From Actinoallomurus liliacearum (GTDB taxonomy: Bacteria > Actinomycetota > Actinomycetes > Streptosporangiales > Streptosporangiaceae), in the NCBI RefSeq assembly GCF_039542035.1, contig NZ_BAABHJ010000026.1:62001-126000 (forward strand): 64,000 bases of DNA, read 5' to 3'. Both the position numbers and the translations under genes were made by a program. The notes below the pieces were generated by a model. It was not told the DNA's origin. It was given only the letters and a program-made list of their open reading frames with translations, and did no database searches. Of the stretch, positions 33,266 to 41,704 are shown in pieces (within the stretch, counting starts at the first letter, position 1; each line of letters starts with the position of its first letter).

Positions 33266-34303
33266 ATGAAGCGTCCGACGATCGCCGACATCGCACGCCG
33301 GGCGGGCGTCACCAAGAGCACCGTCTCATTCGCGCTGAACGACCGGCCCGGTGTGTCCGCGGCGACGCGCGACCGCATCCTGGCCATCGCCCGGGAGATG
33401 GGGTGGCAGCCGAGCCGCGCGGCCCGCGCCCTGTCCGGCGGCCGGGCGGGCGTGCTCGGCCTGGTGGTGGACCGGCCGGCGCGGACGCTGGGGATCGAGC
33501 CGTTCTTCGTGCAGCTCATCGCCGGCATCGAGAGCGAGCTGGCCGCGCGTGACGTCGCGCTCCTGCTGCAGATGGTCGAGGACCGCGGGGCGCAGCCGGC
33601 GACCTACCGCCGGTGGTGGGCCGAGCGCCGCGTGGACGGGGTGTTCCTCGTCGATCTGCGGCTGGAGGACGAGCGGGTCGGGCTGCTGGCCGAGCTGGGG
33701 CTGCCCGCGGTCGTCGTCGGGGGCCCGGAGGGGTGCGGCGGGCTGCCCGCCGTCTGGAACGACGAGGCCGAGGCCGTACGGGCCGTGGTGGAGTACCTCG
33801 CGGCGCTCGGCCACCGGCGGATCGCCCGGGTCACCGGGCCGCCGGAGCTGCGGCACACGGCCGCGCGCGGCACCGCGTTCGCGGCCGCGGCCGGCGCGCT
33901 GGGCGTGACGACGGTCGAGGCGGCCACCGACTACACCGGCGAGGAGGGGGCGCGCGCCACGCGCCGGCTGCTCGCCGCGTCCGCCCCGCCGACCGCCATC
34001 GTGTACGACAACGACGTGATGGCCCTGGCCGGACTGGCCGTCGCCGCCGAGATGGGGGTGCCGGTGCCCGGCCGGCTGTCCGTCGTCGCCTGGGACGACT
34101 CGGTGCTCTGCCGGCTGGTCCACCCGCCGCTGACCGCGGTCGGGCTCGACATCTCCTCCTACGGCGCGGAGGTGGCGCGCCGCCTGCTCGACCTGGTCGC
34201 CGGGCGGCCGGTCGAGAGCGGCTGCCACGCCATGCCGGTCCTGACCCCACGGGGCAGCACCGGGCCTGTCCCCTCAGGGACGGTTGACGCAAAACCGGTT
34301 TAG
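33266..34303 (+). CDS. LacI-family regulator of the mannoside locus
   Basis: A 345-residue LacI/GalR repressor. Its HTH is PTIADIARRAGVTKSTVSFA with the hinge helix RAARALSGGRAGVLGLVV, followed by a periplasmic-binding-like sensor (GIEPFFVQLIAGIESELA; DYTGEEGARATRRLL; VVAWDDSVLCRLVHPPLTAV). The ATG at 33266 is right for the family; codons before it are non-coding. Two identical palindromes, one before this gene and one formed by its own last codons and stop, suggest self-control and control of the next operon. The inducer is probably a manno-oligosaccharide (inference from the neighbours). Confidence 0.92.
   Translation: MKRPTIADIARRAGVTKSTVSFALNDRPGVSAATRDRILAIAREMGWQPSRAARALSGGRAGVLGLVVDRPARTLGIEPFFVQLIAGIESELAARDVALLLQMVEDRGAQPATYRRWWAERRVDGVFLVDLRLEDERVGLLAELGLPAVVVGGPEGCGGLPAVWNDEAEAVRAVVEYLAALGHRRIARVTGPPELRHTAARGTAFAAAAGALGVTTVEAATDYTGEEGARATRRLLAASAPPTAIVYDNDVMALAGLAVAAEMGVPVPGRLSVVAWDDSVLCRLVHPPLTAVGLDISSYGAEVARRLLDLVAGRPVESGCHAMPVLTPRGSTGPVPSGTVDAKPV
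34292..34301. promoter_or_regulatory. LacI-type operator O2 (AAACCGGTTT) inside the lacI stop region
   Basis: The second perfect palindrome overlaps the last three codons of lacI (Lys-Pro-Val) and one base of the TAG. A TTGACG -35-like word at 34284-34289 ends two bases before it, so a bound repressor would sit between -35 and -10 of the importer promoter. Confidence 0.75.
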
Positions 34304-34377
34304 TGTTCCTATCGGTAGAACGGATTTCCAAAGTCGCCGGAGAAACGCCGGGGGCCGGGCCGTACCCGGTCTTCGGC

Positions 34378-34401
34378 CGGTCTGCGCTCGACCGGATGCC
34401 A
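34378..34401 (+). repeat. 24-base direct repeat, copy 2 (importer leader)
   Basis: Identical to 33145-33168. Here it lies in the 5' leader of the importer operon, 27 bases before the binding-protein start. Confidence 0.85.
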
Positions 34402-34428
34402 CTCCTGACGGCCGATGGGAGTTCACAA

Positions 34429-35742
34429 GTGAAGGCACGCCGAATCACGGCGCTCGTCACGGGCGCCCTCATGGTCATGGCCGGCGCCGGTTGCGGAGGC
34501 GGCGGCGGTGACAAGTCCTCCCCGAAGACGCTGACCTACTGGGCCAGCAACCAGGGCCGCTCCATCCAGCAGGACCAGCGGGTGCTCGGCCCCGAGCTGA
34601 AGAAGTTCGAGCAGCGGACCGGGATCAAGGTCAAGCTGGAGGTGATCGGCTGGCCCGACCTGCTCAACCGCATCCTCGCCGCGACCTCCAGCGGCAAGGG
34701 CCCCGACGTCCTCAACGTCGGCAACACCTGGTCCGCCTCGCTGCAGGCCACCGGGGCGTTCCAGGCGTTCGACGACGCGACCATCGCCAAGGTCGGCGGC
34801 CGGGGCCGCTTCATCCCCTCCACGCTCACGTCGACGGGGGCCGCCGGGAAGCCGCCGGCGTTCGTCCCGCTGTACGGCCTGGCGTACGGCCTGTTCTACA
34901 ACAAGAAGCTCTTCGCGGCCGCGGGACTCAAACAGCCGCCGCGGACCTGGCAGGAGCTCGTCACCGACGCGAAGAAGCTCACCGACCCGGCGAAGAAGCG
35001 GTACGGCGTCGGCATCCTCGGCGCGAGCTACACCGAGGGCGCGCACTTCGCCTTCATGTTCGGCGCGCAGTACGGCGCCCGGCTCTTCCAAGGCGGGCAG
35101 CCGGGATTCGCCTCCCCGGCGATGGTGGCCGGCGTCCGGCAGTACCTGGACCTGCTGGGCACCGACAAGGTGATCGACCCGGCCGACGCGGAGTACGTCA
35201 ACGACGACCAGATCCTCAAGGACTTCGCGGCCGGGAGGTTCGGCATGATGATGATCCAGAGCTACGCCACCGCCGGGGTCGCCGAGAACGGCATGAAGGA
35301 GTCCGACTACGGCGTCACGCCGATCCCGCTGCCCGATCCGCTGCCGCAGGGCGGCCGCCGGGTCGCCAGCCACGTCGCGGGCATCAACGTCGGCGTGTTC
35401 AAGAACTCCGGGAACAAGGACGGCGCGCTGAAGCTCGTCGAGTTCCTGACCAGCCCGGAGGAACAGAAGATCCTCAACGCGGCGTGGGGGAGCCTGCCGG
35501 TGGTCCCGCAGGCGTACGACGATCCGAGGTTCCAGACGCCCGCGATCCGCACGTTCCGCGCCGTGCTGGCGAACTCCGCCGAGACCCTGCCGATGATCCC
35601 GCAGGAGGCCCAGTTCGAGACCCTCGTCGGCAACGCCGTCAAGGGCCTGATCGCCGACGCGGCCGCGGGCCGCCCCGTGGACGACGCGACGATCCACGCG
35701 AAGCTCGCCGACGCCGACAAGAAGATGCAGGCGGGCGGCTGA
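34429..35742 (+). CDS. Sugar ABC transporter substrate-binding lipoprotein (mannoside locus)
   Basis: A 437-residue family-1 solute-binding lipoprotein. The GTG at 34429 is chosen: GGGAG precedes it and the protein then begins VKARRITALVTGALMVMAGAG-Cys, a proper lipoprotein signal with the lipidated Cys near residue 22. An ATG at 34396 lacks a ribosome-binding site. The mature part has LTYWASNQGRS, VIGWPDLLNRILAATSSGKGPDVL and YGLAYGLFYNKKLFAAAGLK, all usual. First gene of the LacI-controlled operon; manno-oligosaccharides are the likely cargo given the GH5-like mannosidase and manA downstream (inference). Confidence 0.92.
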   Translation: MKARRITALVTGALMVMAGAGCGGGGGDKSSPKTLTYWASNQGRSIQQDQRVLGPELKKFEQRTGIKVKLEVIGWPDLLNRILAATSSGKGPDVLNVGNTWSASLQATGAFQAFDDATIAKVGGRGRFIPSTLTSTGAAGKPPAFVPLYGLAYGLFYNKKLFAAAGLKQPPRTWQELVTDAKKLTDPAKKRYGVGILGASYTEGAHFAFMFGAQYGARLFQGGQPGFASPAMVAGVRQYLDLLGTDKVIDPADAEYVNDDQILKDFAAGRFGMMMIQSYATAGVAENGMKESDYGVTPIPLPDPLPQGGRRVASHVAGINVGVFKNSGNKDGALKLVEFLTSPEEQKILNAAWGSLPVVPQAYDDPRFQTPAIRTFRAVLANSAETLPMIPQEAQFETLVGNAVKGLIADAAAGRPVDDATIHAKLADADKKMQAGG

Positions 35743-35745
35743 CGG

Positions 35746-36714
35746 GTGACCCGGACGGTTTCGCCCCCCGGGAGCGCGCCCGCGCGCGCTTCCGGGCGGC
35801 CCGCACCCAGGCGCCGGCGCCGTGTCAAGGCGCTGCCGTACCTCCTGCTGCTGCCCGCCCTCGTCGCCGAACTGGTCATCCACATAGTCCCGATGCTGGT
35901 CGGGGCGTGGATGAGCCTGCTGCACCTCACCCAGTTCTTCATCCGTAACTGGACGCAGGCGCCGTACGGCGGCCTGGCCAACTACCGGATCGCGGTGAAC
36001 GCGCACGGGCCCGTGGGCAAGGACCTGCTGCAGTCGTTCCTCGTCACGTTGGCGATCACGGCCGTGGTCGTCGGCTGCTCGTGGCTGTTCGGGATCGTCG
36101 CCGCCGTGCTGCTGCAGCGCCCCTTCCGGGGCCGGGCGGCGCTGCGGACGCTGTTCCTCGTCCCGTACGCGCTGCCGGTGTTCACGGCGGTCATCACCTG
36201 GCGGTTCATGTTCCAGCGGGACACCGGCATGGTGAACGCCCTGCTGTCCGACGAGCTGAAGCTCGCGCACGGCCACCCGTTCTGGCTGCTCGGCGACCGC
36301 AGCTTCGCCGCCGTGGTGATCATCGCGGTCTGGCGGATGTGGCCGTTCGCGTTCCTCACCGTCACGGCGGGGCTGCAGGGCATCCCCGGCGAGCTGTACG
36401 AGGCGGCGGCCATCGACGGCGCCGGCTCGCTGCGCGTCTTCCGGCGGGTGACGCTGCCGCTGCTGCGGCCGGTCAACCGCGTCCTGCTCCTCGTGCTGTT
36501 CCTGTGGACGTTCAACGATTTCAACGTCGCCTACATCCTGTTCGACCAGCCGCCGGCGGCGGCCGACATGATCTCGATCCACATCTACAACGCGTCCTTC
36601 ATCACCTGGAACTTCGGGCTCGGCTCGGCGATGTCCGTGCTGCTCCTGGTGTTCCTGATGGTGGTCACGCTCGGATACCTCGGAGTCGGACGGCTGAGGA
36701 GCCGCCATGCGTGA
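35746..36714 (+). CDS. Sugar ABC permease, MalF type (mannoside locus)
   Basis: A 322-residue membrane permease starting at a GTG three bases after the binding-protein stop. An Arg-rich tail precedes the first helix (LPYLLLLPALVAELVIHIVP). The EAA loop ELYEAAAIDGAGSLRVFRRVTLP lies near residues 213-235 (split as ELYEAAAIDGAG and FRRVTLP). About six helices. As with the first importer, no ATPase gene is present. Confidence 0.92.
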   Translation: MTRTVSPPGSAPARASGRPAPRRRRRVKALPYLLLLPALVAELVIHIVPMLVGAWMSLLHLTQFFIRNWTQAPYGGLANYRIAVNAHGPVGKDLLQSFLVTLAITAVVVGCSWLFGIVAAVLLQRPFRGRAALRTLFLVPYALPVFTAVITWRFMFQRDTGMVNALLSDELKLAHGHPFWLLGDRSFAAVVIIAVWRMWPFAFLTVTAGLQGIPGELYEAAAIDGAGSLRVFRRVTLPLLRPVNRVLLLVLFLWTFNDFNVAYILFDQPPAAADMISIHIYNASFITWNFGLGSAMSVLLLVFLMVVTLGYLGVGRLRSRHA

Positions 36715-37549
36715 GTCCCGTACGCTGCGCTGGGCGCGGCCGGTCGTCCTCGGCCTGCTGGCGCTGTTCACCGTGCTGCCGCTGTACGTCATGGCGGTCT
36801 CGTCGATCAAGCCGCTGAAGGACGTGCAGGGCCGGTTCGCCTGGCTGCCGTCGCACGTGACGGTCCGGCCGTTCGTCGACATGTGGCGCACGGTGCCGCT
36901 CGGCCGCTACTTCGTGAACAGCCTGGTCGTCTCGGTCTCGGCGACCGTGCTCTCGGTGGCGATCGCGATCCTCGCCGGGTACGCCGTCAGCCGGTACCGC
37001 TTCGCCGGGCGCGGCACCTTCCTGACCGCCGTGCTGTCGACCCAGATGTTCCCCGGCATCCTGTTCCTGCTGCCGCTCTTCCTGATCTTCGTCAACGTCG
37101 AGAAGTACACCGGCGTCCGGCTGTACGGCAGCCGGACCGGCCTGACCGTCACCTACCTGACGTTCGCGCTGCCGTTCTCCATCTGGCTGATCGCGGGGTA
37201 CTTCGACACCATCCCCCGCGAGCTCGACGAGGCGGCGCGCGTCGACGGCGCCGGCCCGCTGCGGACCCTGCTGCGGGTGGTGCTGCCGGTGGCCGCGCCC
37301 GGCGTGGTCGCGGTGGCGATCTACGCGTTCATGACGGCCTGGGGGGAGGTGCTGTTCGCCTCGGTGCTGACCGACGACTCCACCCGGACGCTCGCCGTCG
37401 GCCTGCGCGGCTACGCCACCCAGGCGAACGTCTACTGGAACCAGGTGATGGCCGCCTCGCTGGTCATCAGCCTGCCCGTGGTGGTCGGGTTCCTCGCCCT
37501 GCAGCGCTTCCTCGTCCACGGGCTCACCGCGGGCGCCGTCAAGTCCTGA
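36707..37549 (+). CDS. Sugar ABC permease, MalG type (mannoside locus)
   Basis: A 280-residue permease overlapping the previous gene by 8 bases. It has six helices and the EAA loop RELDEAARVDGAGPLRTLLR near residues 168-187. It completes the importer. The overlap implies translational coupling and equal dosage. Confidence 0.92.
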   Translation: MRESRTLRWARPVVLGLLALFTVLPLYVMAVSSIKPLKDVQGRFAWLPSHVTVRPFVDMWRTVPLGRYFVNSLVVSVSATVLSVAIAILAGYAVSRYRFAGRGTFLTAVLSTQMFPGILFLLPLFLIFVNVEKYTGVRLYGSRTGLTVTYLTFALPFSIWLIAGYFDTIPRELDEAARVDGAGPLRTLLRVVLPVAAPGVVAVAIYAFMTAWGEVLFASVLTDDSTRTLAVGLRGYATQANVYWNQVMAASLVISLPVVVGFLALQRFLVHGLTAGAVKS

Positions 37550-37582
37550 CCACCGAAAGGCCTCGAGCCGGAAAGGTCCTCA

Positions 37583-39475
37583 ATGCGACGCGACTTCCGC
37601 AAGCTGCCCGGCCCGGCGTGGCTCGGCGCGAACTACTGGTCCCGGACCGGCGGCCCGCTGATGTGGCGGTCGTACGACCCCGGGATCGTCCGCGACGAGC
37701 TGCGTGTCCTGTCCGAACACGGCCTGAACGTCACCCGGTCGTTCTTCTACTGGCCCGACTTCATGCCCGAGCCCGACCGCGTCGACGCGACCCTCGTCGA
37801 GCGGTACGCCGACTTCCTCGAGGCGCACGCCGAACGGGGGATGCGGACGATCCCGACCTTCATCGTCGGCCACATGTCGGGGGAGAACTGGGACCCCGCC
37901 TGGCGGCAGGGCCGGGACCTGTACGCGGACGTGTGGATGGTGGCCCGGCAGGCCTGGTTCGCCGAACAGCTCACCCGGCGGTTCACCGGCCATCCCGCGA
38001 TCGCCGGCTGGCTGATCACCAACGAGATGCCCATCTACGGCGGGACCGCCCCGGCCGACCAGGTGACGAGCTGGGCGCAGCTCATGGTGCAGGCCGTCCG
38101 CGCCGCCGGGGCGCGGGAACCGGTCTCCATCGGCGACGGCGCCTGGGGCGTCGAGGTCACCGGCGTCGACAACGGGTTCTCCGTCCGCGCGCTCGCCGGG
38201 CTCACCGACTTCGTGGGCCCGCACGTCTACCGGATGGAGGACGACCTGGTCCGGCAGCACTACGGCGCGGCGTTCGTCTGCGAGCTGGCGGGGTCGTTCG
38301 GGCGGCCGGTCGTGCTGGAGGAGTTCGGCTGCTCGTCCGACTTCGTCGCCGACGACAACGCCGCGCACTACTACCGGCAACTGCTCTACAACAGCCTGCT
38401 GGCCGGGGCGACCGGCTGGATCGCCTGGAACAACACCGACTTCGACCTGCCCGACCAGCCGCCGTACCGGCACCACCCGTTCGAGCTGCACTTCGGTCTG
38501 ACGACCGCCGACGGCACGCCGAAGCCGGTCCTGCGGGAGATGCGGGATTTCGCCGCCACGCTCGCCCGGCTCGACCTGGCGTCCTGCGCGCGGGCGGACA
38601 CCGACACCGCCCTGGTGGTGCCGGAGGTGCTGGAGGGCGCCTTCCCGTTCACCGAGCCCGACGACCGGACGTACGTCTTCGACACCCTCCGGCAGGCGTA
38701 CGTCGCGGCCCGCGCGGCCGACCTGGCGCCCGGCCTCACCCGGGAGTCCGACGGCATCGCCGGCGACGCCCGGCTCTACCTCGTGCCGTCGGCCAAGCAG
38801 CTCACCGCGCCCGGCTGGCGCCGCCTCGAAGAGCTGGCGCGCGGCGGCGCGGTCGTGTACGTCTCCTACTCGGCGGGACCGCACGGCCGGCAGCGTGGGC
38901 CGTGGTACTCCGACCTGAACGCCATGTTCGGCGTCGAGCATCGGCTGACGTACGGGCTGACCGACCCGATCGAGGACGACGTCGTCGAGCTCACCCTCAC
39001 CGCCGGCCTGGGTCCGCTCAAGGAGGGCGCCACTCTGGCGTTCCGCGCCGGGGGGACCGAGCACAGCCGCGCCTACCTGCCGGTCCGGCCGACGACGGCG
39101 GAGGTCGTCGCGGTCGACGGCCACGGCCGGCCCGCGCTGCTGCGCCGGCGCTGCGGCGACGGGTGGATCGTGCTGTGCGTCTACCCCCTGGAGCACATGG
39201 CGGCCGTCACGCCCCGCGTGAACCCCGAGCCGACGTACCGGATCTACGACGCGCTGGCGGAGCTGGCCGGCGTGCGCCGGCCCGTACGGGTCGAGGACCC
39301 GCGCGTGTCGGCCGACGTCCTGGTCCGCGCCGACGGGACGCGGTTCGCCGTCCTGGTCGGCCAGGCGGACACCGAACTCGAGGTGCGTCCGCTCACGGCC
39401 GACAACGGCGGTGCCGGGGATGAAGAGATCACGCTGGGGCCGTATGGTGTGCGCGTGCTGGAGCTGCGAAATTGA
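37583..39475 (+). CDS. GH5-like glycoside hydrolase (endo-/exo-beta-mannosidase type)
   Basis: A 630-residue intracellular (no signal peptide) clan-A hydrolase of the COG3934 endo-1,4-beta-mannanase-like type. The TIM barrel (about 1-330) has LGANYWSRTGGPLMW, GWLITNEMPIYGG with the acid/base Glu after Asn (near 155), and VVLEEFGCSSD with the nucleophile Glu (near 253). The C-terminal part (about 350-540) looks like the beta-galactosidase-type Rossmann trimerisation domain and a small beta domain at the end. GGAAAGG precedes the ATG. It should cut imported beta-mannosides; beta-galactosidase-like activity is an alternative. Confidence 0.82.
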   Translation: MRRDFRKLPGPAWLGANYWSRTGGPLMWRSYDPGIVRDELRVLSEHGLNVTRSFFYWPDFMPEPDRVDATLVERYADFLEAHAERGMRTIPTFIVGHMSGENWDPAWRQGRDLYADVWMVARQAWFAEQLTRRFTGHPAIAGWLITNEMPIYGGTAPADQVTSWAQLMVQAVRAAGAREPVSIGDGAWGVEVTGVDNGFSVRALAGLTDFVGPHVYRMEDDLVRQHYGAAFVCELAGSFGRPVVLEEFGCSSDFVADDNAAHYYRQLLYNSLLAGATGWIAWNNTDFDLPDQPPYRHHPFELHFGLTTADGTPKPVLREMRDFAATLARLDLASCARADTDTALVVPEVLEGAFPFTEPDDRTYVFDTLRQAYVAARAADLAPGLTRESDGIAGDARLYLVPSAKQLTAPGWRRLEELARGGAVVYVSYSAGPHGRQRGPWYSDLNAMFGVEHRLTYGLTDPIEDDVVELTLTAGLGPLKEGATLAFRAGGTEHSRAYLPVRPTTAEVVAVDGHGRPALLRRRCGDGWIVLCVYPLEHMAAVTPRVNPEPTYRIYDALAELAGVRRPVRVEDPRVSADVLVRADGTRFAVLVGQADTELEVRPLTADNGGAGDEEITLGPYGVRVLELRN

Positions 39476-40443
39476 CCGGCGTCGTTCCCGCGACCGCCGC
39501 GGACACGACAGGGGCGGTCCCGGGCGGACCGCCCGTGCCCGCCGTCCTCGCCGTCGACATCGGCGGCACCAAGCTCGCCGCCGCGCTCGTCGAGCCGGAC
39601 GGCCGACTGCGCGGGCGCGCCATCCGCCCGACCCCGGCCGGAGACACCGAGACGATCTTTGCCGCCCTGGCCGCCGTCGTCGGCGAGGCCATGGGCGGCG
39701 AGACCGTCACCGCGGCGGGGATCGGCTGCGCCGGGCCGCTGGACGCCGTCGCGGGCACGGTCAGCCCGGTGAACATCCCGTCGTGGCGGGGCTTCCCCGT
39801 GCGCGACCGGCTCGCCGCCCTGCTCGGCGGGCCGCCCGTGACGCTCGCGAACGACGCGGTGGCCGGCGCGGTCGCGGAGTACCGGCACGGCGCGGGCCGC
39901 GGCAGCCGGGCCATGCTGGGGATGGTCGTCTCGACCGGCGTCGGCGGCGGGCTGGTCCTCGACGGGCGGGTGTACGACGGGCCGACCGGCAACGCGGGGC
40001 ACATCGGGCACACCGTGGTCGACCTCGGCGGTGAGCCGTGCCCGTGCGGGTCCCGGGGCTGCGTCGAGACGCTGACCTCCGGTCCCGCGATGGTGCGCTG
40101 GGCGCTCGGCAACGGCTGGACCCATCCGGCCCCCGACGGCGCCGCCCTCGCGGCCGACGCCCGCGCCGGTGACCCGGTCGCGCTGGCGGCGTTCGAGCGC
40201 GCGTGCCGGGGGCTGGCCGCCGGGATCGCGTCCGCCGCCGCGCTGTGCGACCTCGACCGCGTCGTCATCGGCGGCGGCGTGTCCCGCTCCTGGGACGTCC
40301 TGGAACCACCGCTGGTCCGCGCGCTGCGCGACTACGCCGGTCTCGCCTTCGTCCGCCGTGTCACCGTCGTCCCCTCCGAGCTCGGCGCGGAGGCCGGACT
40401 GCTCGGCGCCGCCGCCCTCGCCCACGACCCGGAGCTGGTCTGA
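39472..40443 (+). CDS. ROK-family sugar kinase
   Basis: A 323-residue ROK kinase. ATP motif VLAVDIGGTKLAAALV near 24-39, catalytic region TLANDAVAGAVAEYRHG with Asp near 125, STGVGGGLVLDG near 152, and the zinc motif CPCGSRGCVET near 190. With manA next, phosphorylation of mannose (or fructose/glucose) to the 6-phosphate is likely. The TTG at 39472 shares TTGA with the GH5 stop; a GTG at 39535 would begin right before the ATP motif and is a possible alternative start. Confidence 0.88.
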   Translation: MTGVVPATAADTTGAVPGGPPVPAVLAVDIGGTKLAAALVEPDGRLRGRAIRPTPAGDTETIFAALAAVVGEAMGGETVTAAGIGCAGPLDAVAGTVSPVNIPSWRGFPVRDRLAALLGGPPVTLANDAVAGAVAEYRHGAGRGSRAMLGMVVSTGVGGGLVLDGRVYDGPTGNAGHIGHTVVDLGGEPCPCGSRGCVETLTSGPAMVRWALGNGWTHPAPDGAALAADARAGDPVALAAFERACRGLAAGIASAAALCDLDRVVIGGGVSRSWDVLEPPLVRALRDYAGLAFVRRVTVVPSELGAEAGLLGAAALAHDPELV

Positions 40444-40445
40444 CG

Positions 40446-41558
40446 ATGCACGTGCTGGAGAACCCCGTCCAGGAGTACGCCTGGGGATCGCACACCGTCC
40501 TCGCCGACCTCCTCGGCCGGCCGTCGCCCACCGAGCGGCCGCAGGCCGAGCTGTGGATCGGCGCGCATCCCGCCGCGCCGTCACGCCTGCCGGCCGGCGC
40601 GTCCCTGGGCGAGCACATCGCCGCCGACCCGGAGGGCGCGCTCGGGCCCGCCGCGCTCGCCCGGTTCGGGCCGCGGCTGCCGTTCCTGCTGAAGGTCCTG
40701 GCGATCGCCGCGCCGCTGTCCCTTCAGGTCCACCCGGACCGGGAGCAGGCCGAGCGCGGGTACGCCGCCGAGCGGACCCCGCCCGGCGACCCGGCGCGCA
40801 ACTACAAGGACGACTGGCCCAAGCCGGAGCTGCTGTGCGCGCTGACCGACGTGCACGCCCTGTGCGGGCTGCGCGACCCGGGCGAGAGCGCCGAACTGCT
40901 CGGCAAGGTCCCGGCGCTGCGCCCCGTCGCCGACCTGCTCGCGGCCGGGGACGTGCGCGCGGCCGTGCGCACGGTGCTCACCTGGCCGGACGCGGACCGG
41001 GTCGTGCCCGAGGCCGTCGCCGTCGCCGGCGAGCCGTACGCCTCACTCGCCGAGCGCTACCCCGGGGACACGGGCGTCATCCTCGCGATGCTGCTGAACG
41101 AGGTGCGGCTCGCACCGGGGCAGGCGATGTACGTCCCGCCGCGCGTGCCGCACGCCTACCTGTCCGGGACGGCCGTGGAGCTCATGGCCGGCTCGGACAA
41201 CGTGCTGCGGGCGGGTCTGACGCCCAAGCACGTCGACGTGCCGGAGCTGCTGAACGTCGCCTCGTTCGACCCCGGACGGCCGGACGTCCTGGACCCCGTC
41301 CGTACGGCGGGCGAGGAGGTCTACCTGACGCCCGCGCCGGAGTTCCGGCTGTCCCGCGTCGACGCCGCGGCCGGCGCCGTGCTGCCCGCGGGCGGCCCGC
41401 AGCTCCTGCTGTGCACCGAGGGCCGCGTCGAACTGCGCCGCGGCGGCGACGCGACGGAGCTGACCCGGGGACGGGCCGCCTTCGCCGAACACCGCGGCGG
41501 CCCGATCGAGGTCACCGGATCCGGCACCCTGTTCCGCGCAAGCCTCCCCGAAACCTGA
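40446..41558 (+). CDS. manA: Mannose-6-phosphate isomerase, class I
   Basis: A 370-residue zinc isomerase converting mannose 6-phosphate to fructose 6-phosphate, so mannose enters glycolysis. Signature pieces are NPVQEYAWGSHTVLADLLG at the start, PLSLQVHPDREQAERGYAAE (zinc ligands Gln, His near 97), DDWPKPELLCAL (Glu), and PPRVPHAYLSGTAVELM near 237 (His). Start ATG 40446 is three bases after the ROK stop. It ends the operon, followed by two hairpins. Confidence 0.95.
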   Translation: MHVLENPVQEYAWGSHTVLADLLGRPSPTERPQAELWIGAHPAAPSRLPAGASLGEHIAADPEGALGPAALARFGPRLPFLLKVLAIAAPLSLQVHPDREQAERGYAAERTPPGDPARNYKDDWPKPELLCALTDVHALCGLRDPGESAELLGKVPALRPVADLLAAGDVRAAVRTVLTWPDADRVVPEAVAVAGEPYASLAERYPGDTGVILAMLLNEVRLAPGQAMYVPPRVPHAYLSGTAVELMAGSDNVLRAGLTPKHVDVPELLNVASFDPGRPDVLDPVRTAGEEVYLTPAPEFRLSRVDAAAGAVLPAGGPQLLLCTEGRVELRRGGDATELTRGRAAFAEHRGGPIEVTGSGTLFRASLPET

Positions 41559-41571
41559 CGGGGCGCCCGCG

Positions 41572-41616
41572 GGCCCTCCGGACGGGGACAACGCCCCGCC
41601 GCAGGCCCGGAGGGCC
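41572..41616 (+). terminator. Terminator after manA
   Basis: GGCCCTCCGG (41572-41581) pairs perfectly with CCGGAGGGCC (41607-41616); an inner CGGGG/CCCCG pair extends the fold. It starts 14 bases after the manA stop. Confidence 0.6.
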
Positions 41617-41631
41617 GCGACTCCCGGCGCT

Positions 41632-41678
41632 GATCCCTGGTGATCGCTGCGTCCTATTCGCAGCGGTCGCCAGGGATC
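41632..41678. terminator. Long hairpin between convergent manA and esterase genes
   Basis: A 20-bp stem with 18 matched pairs, arms 41632-41651 and 41659-41678, around the loop TCCTATT. It begins GATCCCTGG and ends CCAGGGATC. It lies 26 bases after the esterase stop on the other strand and 73 bases after manA, so it may serve both. Confidence 0.75.
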
Positions 41679-41704
41679 TGAGAATCGACCCTGCGGGAGC
41701 GGAT

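Noticed and set aside
36883..39423. 846-residue plus-strand frame across the permease and GH5-like genes
   Set aside because: It overlaps two genes with clear family motifs in another frame; its own product is Arg/Pro/Ala-rich noise.
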